A DNA stretch of 64,000 nt, taken from NCBI GenBank assembly GCA_946478665.1, contig CAMLCZ010000003.1:186001-250000 (forward strand), written 5' to 3'. Source of the stretch: an uncultured Bartonella sp. (GTDB taxonomy: Bacteria > Pseudomonadota > Alphaproteobacteria > Rhizobiales > Rhizobiaceae). Positions within the stretch are counted from its first letter, which is position 1. Each line of letters opens with the position of its first letter. Positions 37,848-47,722 of this stretch are shown in pieces. A model generated the notes under the pieces. That model did no database searches. It saw only the letters and a list, made by a program, of their open reading frames with translations, and was not told the origin of the DNA. The translations under genes and the position numbers were made by a program.

Positions 37848-38570
37848 TCAATTGTAACGCATTACCAAACTGATTGGCGCAATCTTCCAATCTTCACCTT
37901 TGCGATCCATAAAATCGCGATAATCATAACGCGCGCCGGGAAAGCCGACCATTTTCCAACTTACCATGCCTTTGTTCCCACCATAGATCGGGTCGGCGAG
38001 ATATCCTTCACGAACATTCTGAAGCAGCAATTCGAAGAATGCTTTCGGCTCTATATTATTCCCCAATGGCAATGAGCCTTTTTCCATGTCGCTGATAATT
38101 GCGATCTGTCGTTCGTTTGACAATTTATCAAAGCTTTTACCATCAGTTTTCTGGCAATAGTCATCCAGAGCTTTCAAGCCCAATTTATAACGTTCTGCTG
38201 GCGCATGGTCGTATTGCGGCCCTTGCTCTGGCGTACCTTTGACAAATGGCCCCAAGCGATATTGTTTTTTACCTTGGCCAAAAGCGCCAGCCAATTGATG
38301 GTCAATAAATGTTACGCAACCAGCTTCTTTGGCTCCAATGGACAAATCGTCCGATGGAATAAGACAGTCTGCTATTGCACCAACAACATCGGCCTCGGCT
38401 TGTGTGAAAAACACTAATTTACCAGGTTCAATAACTGGATAAAAATCTGTTTTTGTTGCATTGGCTTGCCATGGCACACGGCTATTAATAACAGTTGCGT
38501 AACCTTTTTGAACAAAGGTTCCGGCGACAATAAAACCAGTTGCCAGTTTTAAAAATGTGCGACGTTCCAT
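37848..38570 (-). CDS. gluconate 2-dehydrogenase subunit 3 family protein (Tat-exported small subunit)
   Basis: A 240-residue protein and the first gene of the operon. The N-terminal twin-arginine motif ERRTFLKLATG and a hydrophobic stretch direct it through the Tat pathway; it likely carries the folded flavoprotein along. Body motifs such as FFTQAEADVVGAIADCLIP, QYRLGPFVKGTPEQGPQYD and GNKGMVSWKMVGFPGARYDY match the gluconate 2-dehydrogenase subunit 3 family. GGAAG precedes the ATG, and the flavoprotein gene follows after 17 bp. Confidence 0.92.
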   Translation of the reverse strand: MERRTFLKLATGFIVAGTFVQKGYATVINSRVPWQANATKTDFYPVIEPGKLVFFTQAEADVVGAIADCLIPSDDLSIGAKEAGCVTFIDHQLAGAFGQGKKQYRLGPFVKGTPEQGPQYDHAPAERYKLGLKALDDYCQKTDGKSFDKLSNERQIAIISDMEKGSLPLGNNIEPKAFFELLLQNVREGYLADPIYGGNKGMVSWKMVGFPGARYDYRDFMDRKGEDWKIAPISLVMRYN

Positions 38571-39109
38571 AAAATTTCACTTCCAAAAAACACTGGCCGT
38601 CAAAGGGCGATCAATCAAATAAGCTTTTTAAATTTGGAAGTATTATAATTATAAATAATATTATACTCATATACAAATTAATGTGAGCGACATTTTGTGG
38701 AATATTTTGATCGGGGAAGATTATTAGAAGACAATGTTGAGATAATGAAAATCTCTTAAGCATTGAGAAAATGTAAAAAACTTTCTTTTTTGACTTAAAT
38801 ATATGTTTTTTAAAATATTTTAAGTCGTTTCGACAAGCGTGAGCGTAAACTTTGATATTCCGTCATTATTGAATGCAGAATTATATTATAAAATAAATAT
38901 GGTGCCTTAAGGTTTATAGATTATAATTATCTTGATAGAATATTAGTCAATTCATAAGGCTGTTTTATTTTATTCTAAAATACAGCTTAGGTTTTTAAGT
39001 CTTTGTGAAAAGTTTTTTATGCTTCCCACAAAGACTATAGTTTGTTTGGCAATAGGGGCTACCTTGTAGCGAATTTGCTCCAATATAAGCTTCCAGAATT
39101 TTATAAACT
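38571..39109. other. 539-bp intergenic region between the autotransporter and the dehydrogenase operon
   Basis: Very AT-rich, with no gene recognised. It holds the stem-loop behind the autotransporter (38998-39036) and, near 38571-38700, must contain the promoter of the dehydrogenase operon. Confidence 0.5.
38998..39036 (-). terminator. stem-loop at the 3' end of the autotransporter gene
   Basis: AGTCTTTGTG (38998-39007) and CACAAAGACT (39027-39036) pair perfectly over a 19-nt loop. On the minus strand the tract after the stem is A-rich rather than T-rich, so it is only a probable terminator. Confidence 0.45.
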
Positions 39110-42100
39110 CTAGAATTTTGCCCTTAAGCCGATTGTTCCATTGAAACTATAATTGTCACTCGCCTTTTTAAAGGCACTGCGCACATTTGCTTCACCGTAA
39201 AGCGACCATGCATCATTATTCCAGTTATAGCTTGATCCAAATCCTAAGCCGCCGGAAAGATCTTTATTCTCATTACGGAAACTCGTGCCGGATACGTCAA
39301 CTTTCGTTCCATCAAGAAATTCATAATAGAGATTGGTTATGCCATATAATGATAACCGACGGATATCTCCATTATCAGCTTTCCAACTTCTGTTATTGTT
39401 AATGGCAATGCCACCGCGCCCTTCCAGACTGTCCCCATCAATAAGAGACACTCTTGTATCCAATCCATCACGGAAAGTATCAAAATCAACCGAGGAAAAT
39501 ACAAGCTGAACCTGTGGCGTTACAGACCAACCATTGTTTATTTCTAAACGGTGCCCTGTTTCGACCGATAAAGCATAGCCAAAACCATTTTGATCTTTTG
39601 TATCCGATTGGGAATATGTTTTTGAATTAAAATCGGTTTCATACCACGTGGCTTGTGACTGCAAGTCGACATAAGTGCCGTTATAACCATACCATGTTGC
39701 AGCAGCTCCAATGCCATAGCCAGTGGTTTCAACTTTACCATGCCCATCGTCAGATTTGATATCGGCTTCTGCTTTACCATAATGCCCACTAACAGATCCA
39801 ATCCAACTGCCTTGGTTTGTTTCTTTCAGCAAACCATCAACACCGGCCTGCATACGCCAAAGATCAAGATCGTAATTTTGCTCTGTTGGCGAATGGTTAG
39901 GGGTAACCTTACCGGTACTACCTTCCATACGCCCCCAAAATCCACGATGCTCTATGAGCGCATTGGCTTGGTCGCTTGTTGCTAGGTCATTACTAACTTG
40001 AGAACCATCTGCCCAAATACGATTACCAACTCTTTGTTGCAAAGTTGATAGCCTATTCAAGTTTAACAATACCTGCGGATAAGCTTCGTAAAGCGGTGTC
40101 GAAGGCCCATAAAACGGCTTCTTAGGATGATTGTTAACCGGCTCGGTTGTTGGATTGTTGGTTATATTGTCTTTGTTATGATCCTCCGTGACGTTTGTTT
40201 CATGATTATCACTATGACCATTGTCATGACTATGATCGTCATCGGCTTTGTCATGGTCATGAGGTTTTTCCTGCTTACCAGTATCGCTACTTGGTTTATT
40301 TTTGTCACTGTTATTGCCACTTGGCTTGTTTTTGTCACCAGTGTCATCACCTGGCTTGTTTTTATCGCCAGTGTCATCACCTGGCTCATTTTGGTCACTG
40401 GTATCGCCGCTTGGTTTGTCTTTGTCACCGGTGTTGTCGCCTGGTTTATTTTGGTCGCCAGTATCGCCGCCTGGTTTATTTTGGTCACTGTTATTGCCAC
40501 TTGGTTTGTCTTTGTCACCAGTGTCGTCACCTGGTTTATTTTGGTCACCGGTATCGCCACCTGGCTTGTCTTTGTCACCCGTGTTATCACCCGGTTTGTC
40601 TTTACCATTGTCCGGATCAGTAGGTTTTTTATCCGTATCGTCGATAAATTCGCCCGAACGTAAATACCAGTCAGAAGCAATCTGATCGTCATTATAAATG
40701 TCATTTTTACCATCAGTTCTCGGCGAACCGCGATACAGAAGATAAGCATATGCGGTATCAGAACCTGCAACAGCAACAATACCATCATCGCGTTTATAAC
40801 CACGTCCCCAACCGGTACCGATTACAAAACTATCAGCAGCTGTTGTTGCACCATTTTGAGCATCAACAACCTTGATACCTTCCAATTTTGTTATTTGGCT
40901 TGCCATAGTGGCAATATCACCATTAATATAGAGAGTGGTTGTACCGGTCACTTTGCCGCCATCGATAACAAGCTGATCCGAAGCAGCGCCATCGCCAGCC
41001 AAATCGGTGTTTAAACGGATTGCTCCACCGTCACTATGGTAATCACCTTTAATAATGAGACGTTCCGTAAAGACGTTATTGCCACTCGCACTCATATCAA
41101 TAAGGCCAGAATTATTGAGCTTTACAGTGGCTGATGAACTGTCTTGCGTGCTAAAAATCGTTGCATGCCCATTTGTGCCGACATAGGCATTATTGTCGAC
41201 AACCAAAGTACTTCCAGCTTTTATATTGACGTCTAAACTGTCTTGGCTCGTAAGGTCATTGGTTAATGTAAGCTTTGTGCCATTATCGATATTGATTTCG
41301 CGCCAGTTATTGCCAAAATCAACGCCGCTTCCCTCAGGTGCAATGCGTGTCAGATTATATCCATTTGAAAAAGAACCACCCGAAACAGCAATATTGGACA
41401 GGGTCAACTTATTGTCATGTCCACTGCCGGCAAATGCATATTTGAAATTGGTTGTATCAACTGGACCAGCAATTGTCGCTTGGTCGCCGTCGCCACCCCC
41501 CATATCAAAACCACCTTCCCATGTGCCACCAGACCATATCAATTGGTCTGCACCATTACCGGCTTGCACATGTCCACGTATTTTTGAAGCAGCATCTGAG
41601 AAAATGAAGTGGTCGCCCTGATTACTTCCCTTAACGGCCAAATTTTCAGCCTTATTAGCCAATATATTGCCAGCATTGATGAATGTTGTTCCTGTTGCCG
41701 CATCCTGCGGGCGGTTGGAAAGGTCAACCAGCAATGCATCATCACCCTTCGCTTGCAACGTTCCGGCATTTTGTACCTTTGATGCGGTTCCTGTTAGCCA
41801 AGCGGTGCCAGTAGCATTGCTCTCCATAGTTACAGTTGCAAGGTTGGTGACTTCACCAGTTGTATAGGTACGTAATCCCGTAGCATGATCGGACACATTG
41901 ACTGTATAACCACGACCAATTGTCGTATTTGAATTTAAAACGGCATCCGTTAATTGGGCATTACGAAAATCATAACCAACACCATTGGCACCAACATTAA
42001 TGGTAACGTTGGAATCTTGCGTTGTATTATTTTGATCCAAATATTGTGATACCAGCGCTACAGCTGTTCTAATACCAGAACCATTGCCGAGAACATCAAT

Positions 42101-45100
42101 GGTTGCTTGTTTAAAAGCAATTTGCGCTGCAAAATTGACATCATCGGAAACAATGTTGTTTTCAATACCATTGCCGGTGCCATTTGCATCCAAGGTAATT
42201 TTATCAACACCAAGCACAACACCTTTCGCGTCTGATGCTAATAATACACCATGAGCACTGCCGGCGACCGATATTTCACCTTCACTGCCCATTGCATTTA
42301 AAAAGCCATTCTTTTCAAGGTATATACCTGCAGTACCGTCTTCCACCGTGATAATGCTGTTATTGACCACATTGGCCGAGGTATCTTTACCAGCTATCCC
42401 TTCAACATGAAGACCGGTGCCGTTTGCAATAGTAATATCGGCCTTGTTTTCCAGCCGTCCACCTTCAATAACATGAATACCTGTAGCATTAATGCCATTG
42501 GTCATGTTGATAACGCCTTCATTAACAAGAAGGGCGCTATTGCGCGTTATAAAGCCAGTAACATCTTTGGCGTTGGTATCTATTTTTGCAAAGTTATGAA
42601 GCTCTGTAAGGGAATCTTCCTCTGTTGTATAGCTCCAATCCAGCTGGTGGTAGCGACCGTCGACGACACCGCCAATAGCACCATCACCTTCAAGAAATAT
42701 TTGCCGATCCTCATCATCCTTATCGCTGATCTGACCATAAGCACCACCATTGATAAATACGCCAATCGCGCCATGACCATCGACCGCCAATCGTGCATCT
42801 TTGGTAAGTATTTTTGTTTGTGTCCCATCAGATGCACGGCCAGCACCTTCCAGAATAATGCTTCTATCGGCGGATGCTTTTAATTGTTCACCATCACCAT
42901 AAAATTCCGCTCCGCCATCAATACGGAAAAGAGAAGAATCCTTGGTGTTAACACTCATGTTTTTGGTGCTGTTTATGATACCGCTTTTAGTACCATAAAC
43001 ATAAAAGCCAATTTGTCTTTCACCATCCAAAAATTCTGGATTGGCGGAATCTGTTATCTGGGCAATACCACCATTTTTAACATAAACACCAACAGCACCA
43101 TCACCAGTAAGCTTGATGCGTCCGTCAATTTTGGCGCGTGCAAAATGCGTGTCATCAGTGCGCCCATCAACCCAGACGCCGTAATTTCGCACCAATTTTT
43201 CTGCCTGCGCCGAGCCAGAAACGGTAATGACACTGTTTTCTGTCAATGTGATAAAGGCATCTTTTTGCGCCTCTTTCGTCGACAAAACATAAACGCCAAC
43301 GCCATTGGTACCATTCAAAAAGATGGAGCCGTTGTTTATAACTTTATTTTGAATGCCGTTATCTCTTGCGACCAAGCCATAATTGCGAGCCCCTATGGTT
43401 CCCATCGTTTTTATCGTGTCGCCATTCAATATGATGCTACCATTATTGATAAGCTGAAGGGCACTTGTGTCATCAACAGCAACCATGGCAACAGCATTTT
43501 GCATTTTTGATCCAACAATAATCTTGCCGTCATTGGTTGCCGTGGCATTATTATCGACCAAAATACCGTAAAATCCGGTATTGTTGGCGTTACTTGTATC
43601 AGAAACACTTTCAGGATCAGACGGATTATATTGGGCGGCACGACCAATATAAATTGTACCATTTTCTGAGTTTAAAAATGTCGTGTACTTGCCACTGGCA
43701 AAAGCACCAATATTACGGCCGTTAAGTCCATCATTGTTGATACCCAGATTAACCACGCCGTTATTTACGCCATGGCCAACACTATAAAGATAAAAACCAT
43801 TGCTGTAAGCCAAATTCAATTCGGACTGTCGGTTGATGGAAACATTGATGATGCCATTATTGGTGGCCGTGCCACCATAAAACGCCTCAAAACCTGAACC
43901 ATAGTAAAATTCATCAGTGTTATCCACTGTGGTATCATGGATATATGACTCACGAAAACCAGCATTGATAACACCATTATTGATAGCGGTTGAATGGTTC
44001 CCTGAAAGATCATCAGAGCCAAGAATAACTGTTGAATTGCCGTGTGCGGAAACGATTGCACCATTTTCAATCTCGACACTGCTACCACCTTCGGCAACAA
44101 GTGCACCAGAATATTTGGAGACATCGAATTTTACATCGATTTGTGCACCCGATTTGACGATAACTTTACCGCCATTGCTGGCATACATTGCGCGTGTATC
44201 ACCGGGATCTTCATAAATCTCGTCTGTTGTCGAAATATTGGATCCAGGACCAGCAACATGAATCGTATCAACTGGTGGCTGCGCAACTGAAAAAGCAGCA
44301 TTATACTGGTCTTGCGTTTTTAGTGAGGGGTATTTCGGATCTTTTAACGCACTTACCAGTTCAGAATTATAATTCATCAAATCTTGAACCGAAGATAATT
44401 GACGTGTCTCACCTTTATAGTCAACGAAGCTATAAGGAAATCTGGGAACATCAATTGATGTTACTTTATTTTCTTTTTTCAGCTGATAGGCGCGCGATTC
44501 AAACGAGTTTTTAGAATGCCATTCTACAACACTATTCTGACCATCAGCCCATGTTAAATTCGAGTTTTTTAATGCAAAATAGGTTGTTTGTGGCGCGCCA
44601 TAAGGATTGTTACCTTTAAAATCATCAAATTTGACATCGATATGTGCACCGTTTGATGCTTTGCCAAAACCAGCACTGATATATTGGTCATTACCAACAG
44701 CTTGGGCTTTAAGAACTTTTGCGTTCCCCCAATCTGATGTTGTAAAAGATGTATTGGTATAGACATTGACTGTATATGATTGCCCACCGGCATCAACCAA
44801 CGGTATAATTCCATTGCGCGAGCCGATATCCAATTTCGTTTTACCGTTGACACTTGGGTCAAGGTTACCAAGCCTATCCACCCCACTAATGCCAGATGTG
44901 CCATGTTTTATAACCGATAAGTCACCGTTTAATGTCAGTGTCGTGCCCGCACCATCAGCCAATGCGGAACCTACGTAATGGTCGCTATATTGCGGATTAA
45001 ATGTTGCATCGCTAACAGTGCAGCTATCATCTATAGGGGCTGTTCCGCCGCTCCAATCGGTGCCTACGTTACATGCCGAGCCTGCGTAAAGTTTGGTAAT

Positions 45101-45229
45101 ACAAACACTTGAAAGTAGTAAAGCAGAAGATGTTACGAAAATAGATTTTTTAAGATTGGATTTTCCAAAAGAAAATACAGAGCCAATTTTACCGAAATTG
45201 CAGAAATTTTCTGTATTTTTACTGCTCAT
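39110..45229 (-). CDS. giant autotransporter adhesin with repeat linker
   Basis: A 2039-residue type V secreted protein. A long signal peptide (about 1-49, ending KLYA) precedes a beta-helix-like passenger of glycine/asparagine-rich repeats (about 50-1520). A Pro/Lys/Asp linker follows, made of ten 10-residue units like PGDDTGDKDK (about 1547-1647), then a His/Asp-rich segment (about 1655-1680) and a C-terminal autotransporter beta-barrel (about 1710-2039) that ends in RAKF with the terminal Phe of outer-membrane proteins. It probably displays the passenger on the surface, acting in adhesion or interaction with the host. The ATG at 45229 has GGGGG nine bases upstream; a longer TTG frame to 45298 runs into a tandem repeat. 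Confidence 0.92.
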   Translation of the reverse strand: MSSKNTENFCNFGKIGSVFSFGKSNLKKSIFVTSSALLLSSVCITKLYAGSACNVGTDWSGGTAPIDDSCTVSDATFNPQYSDHYVGSALADGAGTTLTLNGDLSVIKHGTSGISGVDRLGNLDPSVNGKTKLDIGSRNGIIPLVDAGGQSYTVNVYTNTSFTTSDWGNAKVLKAQAVGNDQYISAGFGKASNGAHIDVKFDDFKGNNPYGAPQTTYFALKNSNLTWADGQNSVVEWHSKNSFESRAYQLKKENKVTSIDVPRFPYSFVDYKGETRQLSSVQDLMNYNSELVSALKDPKYPSLKTQDQYNAAFSVAQPPVDTIHVAGPGSNISTTDEIYEDPGDTRAMYASNGGKVIVKSGAQIDVKFDVSKYSGALVAEGGSSVEIENGAIVSAHGNSTVILGSDDLSGNHSTAINNGVINAGFRESYIHDTTVDNTDEFYYGSGFEAFYGGTATNNGIINVSINRQSELNLAYSNGFYLYSVGHGVNNGVVNLGINNDGLNGRNIGAFASGKYTTFLNSENGTIYIGRAAQYNPSDPESVSDTSNANNTGFYGILVDNNATATNDGKIIVGSKMQNAVAMVAVDDTSALQLINNGSIILNGDTIKTMGTIGARNYGLVARDNGIQNKVINNGSIFLNGTNGVGVYVLSTKEAQKDAFITLTENSVITVSGSAQAEKLVRNYGVWVDGRTDDTHFARAKIDGRIKLTGDGAVGVYVKNGGIAQITDSANPEFLDGERQIGFYVYGTKSGIINSTKNMSVNTKDSSLFRIDGGAEFYGDGEQLKASADRSIILEGAGRASDGTQTKILTKDARLAVDGHGAIGVFINGGAYGQISDKDDEDRQIFLEGDGAIGGVVDGRYHQLDWSYTTEEDSLTELHNFAKIDTNAKDVTGFITRNSALLVNEGVINMTNGINATGIHVIEGGRLENKADITIANGTGLHVEGIAGKDTSANVVNNSIITVEDGTAGIYLEKNGFLNAMGSEGEISVAGSAHGVLLASDAKGVVLGVDKITLDANGTGNGIENNIVSDDVNFAAQIAFKQATIDVLGNGSGIRTAVALVSQYLDQNNTTQDSNVTINVGANGVGYDFRNAQLTDAVLNSNTTIGRGYTVNVSDHATGLRTYTTGEVTNLATVTMESNATGTAWLTGTASKVQNAGTLQAKGDDALLVDLSNRPQDAATGTTFINAGNILANKAENLAVKGSNQGDHFIFSDAASKIRGHVQAGNGADQLIWSGGTWEGGFDMGGGDGDQATIAGPVDTTNFKYAFAGSGHDNKLTLSNIAVSGGSFSNGYNLTRIAPEGSGVDFGNNWREINIDNGTKLTLTNDLTSQDSLDVNIKAGSTLVVDNNAYVGTNGHATIFSTQDSSSATVKLNNSGLIDMSASGNNVFTERLIIKGDYHSDGGAIRLNTDLAGDGAASDQLVIDGGKVTGTTTLYINGDIATMASQITKLEGIKVVDAQNGATTAADSFVIGTGWGRGYKRDDGIVAVAGSDTAYAYLLYRGSPRTDGKNDIYNDDQIASDWYLRSGEFIDDTDKKPTDPDNGKDKPGDNTGDKDKPGGDTGDQNKPGDDTGDKDKPSGNNSDQNKPGGDTGDQNKPGDNTGDKDKPSGDTSDQNEPGDDTGDKNKPGDDTGDKNKPSGNNSDKNKPSSDTGKQEKPHDHDKADDDHSHDNGHSDNHETNVTEDHNKDNITNNPTTEPVNNHPKKPFYGPSTPLYEAYPQVLLNLNRLSTLQQRVGNRIWADGSQVSNDLATSDQANALIEHRGFWGRMEGSTGKVTPNHSPTEQNYDLDLWRMQAGVDGLLKETNQGSWIGSVSGHYGKAEADIKSDDGHGKVETTGYGIGAAATWYGYNGTYVDLQSQATWYETDFNSKTYSQSDTKDQNGFGYALSVETGHRLEINNGWSVTPQVQLVFSSVDFDTFRDGLDTRVSLIDGDSLEGRGGIAINNNRSWKADNGDIRRLSLYGITNLYYEFLDGTKVDVSGTSFRNENKDLSGGLGFGSSYNWNNDAWSLYGEANVRSAFKKASDNYSFNGTIGLRAKF
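40261..40620 (-). repeat. 30-bp tandem repeats coding the autotransporter linker
   Basis: Ten 30-bp units sit in phase from 40291 to 40590, with one diverged unit on each side. Each codes ten residues of the form PGDxTGDxxK. Because the unit is a multiple of three, loss or gain of copies by slippage keeps the reading frame, so linker length can vary between strains. Confidence 0.9.
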
Positions 45230-45743
45230 TATAGGCGACCCCCTTAGAAAAACTGGACGAAGTGAATTAAGCTTCAAATAAAGTGAATTAAGCTTCAAAT
45301 AAGCAGAAATATTTCCAACAACCCCAATATATCGTTCAGAAACCGTTCTTCTACCCGATGATATATAATGTTATAAACGAATTACTCTTTATAACAGAAC
45401 TTGTATTCGACTTTTAACCTTTATTTACGACAATAAATTTATGTGTTTTGGGTAGCATAACAGCTCATGTTGGGTCAATAAAGTAAATTAGAATATTTTA
45501 ACTTTTATTTATAAAAGAAAAATAATTTTAAGTTCTTGTTGAGCTATTTTATGAATATAATTTTTTATTAAAAATATTATATTGAGTATTAGTGAAGCTT
45601 AGATACAATTAAAACCTTGAATGGCATAAAAAATTTTATCTGAGAAGTTTCTATAGATTAAAAAAACGGGATAGATTTCGATAATACTCAAATTGCGTAA
45701 AAATTATTCGTGAAAAAATGTATAGTGCGCCAGTTAACTTCAC
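45230..45743. other. leader region of the autotransporter gene
   Basis: AT-rich region between the kinase stop and the autotransporter start. It holds the ribosome site, the 21-bp tandem repeat (45261-45302) and presumably the autotransporter promoter. No gene was recognised. Confidence 0.5.
45261..45302. repeat. perfect tandem duplication of 21 bp upstream of the autotransporter
   Basis: The unit AGTGAATTAAGCTTCAAATAA occurs twice in direct succession without mismatch, 32 bp from the start codon. In the upstream frame it would code a repeated KLNSLYL, but the better start lies downstream, so it is probably in the untranslated leader. Confidence 0.85.
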
Positions 45744-47075
45744 TCACATATCGATATTGACTTGAAAACCACGGTCACTTCTATCTCTGGGCGACAAATA
45801 AGTAATTTTTATCGGCATTGTTTTTGCAAGTGCTTCCACAATTGATAATCCGAGTCCCGAACCATCTTTATGATTATCACCACTATAAAAGCGTTGGCTA
45901 ATGTATTTCAGTTGTTTTTCGTTAAGAACAGGACAATCATTGGCAATGATGATACTATTTTTGTTGATAAGAATGTCTATTATTGATGAGTCTGTACTGT
46001 AATTAAGGGCATTTTCTAATAAATTGCGTATTATAATGCCAAAAGCATCGCCGTTAAGGTGTTTTTCAAGTGTTGTAACTTGATAATCAGCCTGAATACG
46101 ACGTTCCGTTGAACTGGAACAGGCAAAATCATCAATAACAGTTTTAATATAAGGTATCAGATCAACCAAAATTTCACTAGTGCCCAATTGCACGTCCGCT
46201 CGTGCAAGTTGCAGGAATTTTTCACTTAAACGCCGCAGACGTTGAAGGGCGCTTTCCACTTCTTTTGCGCGCTCGTGATAGGCTTGAGGGACTTGCTCCA
46301 TAAGAATTTGTGTGTGCGCTAAGGCCGCAGCAATTGGTGTGCGTATTTCATGCGCGCTGTTTGAAGTAAATGAACGTTCAGCTTCCAATGCCGCTTTTAG
46401 CTTTGCAAGCAAACTATTGACCGAACTAATAATTGGCAGAAATTCATCTGGCATGGCTGTGCTTGCGATCGGTTGCATATTTCCGGTATCTTTTTCGGAA
46501 ATATTATTGCTTAATTTCTTAATAGGGCGAAGTTGTCTGGTTAGAACAAACCCTATAGCAACCACGCTTAAGGGGATAAGCAATAATGCTGAAATAAGCA
46601 TTGCGCTCATTGCTTCACGCACGGCTTCACGCCGTTCAGAAAGGCGATCGGCAACCTGTATGACATAATCTCCGTTTTGGCTGACGAGAGAATAGACGCG
46701 CCATTTCCTTGTCTTGAAGAAACCCGTTTCCAGTGGCGCACCATAGGGGTTTAATGGGGCATCTTCGGAGCGCATAACCATTTTGCCATTTTTATCCAAA
46801 ACTTGGTAGGTGGTATATTCAGCGGGTGTATTATGGTTATCTGTTTTGATTAGAAGATTGGAGTCAGGATCCTTTTTTTGAATATCCTCAAGGGTTAGTG
46901 GCAATAGCCGCTCCGCAGTGACCTGCAATGTTCCATCAAAGGACTCGCCATATTCTTCATACATGGCCAAGGCCGCCATGCCACAAGCAACAATCCAGAA
47001 GATCAAATTCATACATGTGACAGAAATAATAAGCTTTCGCGTTAGACTATTACTGCGAGCCCATTTTATCAGCAT
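45744..47075 (-). CDS. sensor histidine kinase (PmrB/QseC-like)
   Basis: A 443-residue two-pass membrane kinase: membrane segments at about 15-38 and 157-178 enclose a periplasmic sensor of ~120 residues. HAMP-like sequence and a dimerisation box FTSNSAHEIRTP (His242 as phospho-acceptor) follow, then the ATPase N-box NLLENALNYS and GSGLGLSIVEAL. It should phosphorylate the response regulator whose gene precedes it and overlaps it by seven bases. Its place behind eptA suggests control of lipid A modification, as PmrB does. Confidence 0.92.
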   Translation of the reverse strand: MLIKWARSNSLTRKLIISVTCMNLIFWIVACGMAALAMYEEYGESFDGTLQVTAERLLPLTLEDIQKKDPDSNLLIKTDNHNTPAEYTTYQVLDKNGKMVMRSEDAPLNPYGAPLETGFFKTRKWRVYSLVSQNGDYVIQVADRLSERREAVREAMSAMLISALLLIPLSVVAIGFVLTRQLRPIKKLSNNISEKDTGNMQPIASTAMPDEFLPIISSVNSLLAKLKAALEAERSFTSNSAHEIRTPIAAALAHTQILMEQVPQAYHERAKEVESALQRLRRLSEKFLQLARADVQLGTSEILVDLIPYIKTVIDDFACSSSTERRIQADYQVTTLEKHLNGDAFGIIIRNLLENALNYSTDSSIIDILINKNSIIIANDCPVLNEKQLKYISQRFYSGDNHKDGSGLGLSIVEALAKTMPIKITYLSPRDRSDRGFQVNIDM

Positions 47076-47722
47076 AAACTATATCCTCGACCATGATATG
47101 TCTTAATACGGTCTTTGCCAATTTTCTTTCTTAGCCGACTTATATAAACTTCAACCGTGTTGCTTTCGATTTCAGAACCAAAGGCGTAAATAGTATCTTC
47201 AATCTGAGATTTTGTAACCAGCATATTGGGGTGGCTTGCCATATATTCAACAATCGCCCATTCACGGCTGCTCAGCTCAATTTCCTTATCTTGTATGAAA
47301 ATACGTTTGTTGCTGATGTCAATCGTCATATCACCAAGAACAACATCGGATTTCCCCTGACCAATGATGCGTCGTGTAACAGCCCCCATGCGTGCCGTTA
47401 ATTCAAACAGGTCAAAAGGTTTCACAAGATAATCATCAGCGCCGCAGTTTAGTCCTTCTATGCGCTCACTGACCTGATCATGCGCAGTTAAAATAACGAC
47501 AGGGGTTAAGATATTTTTAGCGCGGATTGTTTTTAAAAAATCAAGGCCATTGCCATCCGGAAGGCGAAGGTCAAGCAGAATAAAATTATAGTCTATTGTT
47601 TCAACAGACGCAAAAGCATCGTCCAATGTCTCCGCCCAATCAACAGCGTTATTCTGGTTAACAATATGGTCGCGTACAGCGCGTCCCAACGACGTGTCAT
47701 CCTCAACCAGTAAAACACGCAT
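47069..47722 (-). CDS. OmpR/PmrA-family response regulator
   Basis: A 217-residue regulator: a receiver with the acidic cluster VEDD, phospho-acceptor Asp51 (ILLDLRLPDGNGLD) and Lys of DYLVKPF, followed by an OmpR-type winged helix (VTKSQIEDTIY, SNTVEVYISRLRKKIG, YHGRGYSL). The ATG at 47722 shares its first A with the eptA stop (TAATG), giving translational coupling; a longer frame to 47758 has no support. It is probably activated by the kinase downstream and acts on its own operon, as in pmrCAB; that is inferred. Confidence 0.93.
   Translation of the reverse strand: MRVLLVEDDTSLGRAVRDHIVNQNNAVDWAETLDDAFASVETIDYNFILLDLRLPDGNGLDFLKTIRAKNILTPVVILTAHDQVSERIEGLNCGADDYLVKPFDLFELTARMGAVTRRIIGQGKSDVVLGDMTIDISNKRIFIQDKEIELSSREWAIVEYMASHPNMLVTKSQIEDTIYAFGSEIESNTVEVYISRLRKKIGKDRIKTYHGRGYSLC

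Noticed and set aside
40291-40590. Regular 30-bp repeats that could suggest a CRISPR array
   Set aside because: The units are contiguous without spacers and code in-frame peptide repeats.
40127-40685. Long plus-strand open frames over the repeat linker
   Set aside because: They are antisense shadows created by the 30-bp repeat composition; the minus-strand frame is part of a coherent autotransporter.
45230-45298. Upstream extension of the autotransporter to a TTG at 45298
   Set aside because: It runs through a tandem repeat, lacks a ribosome site and spoils the signal peptide start.
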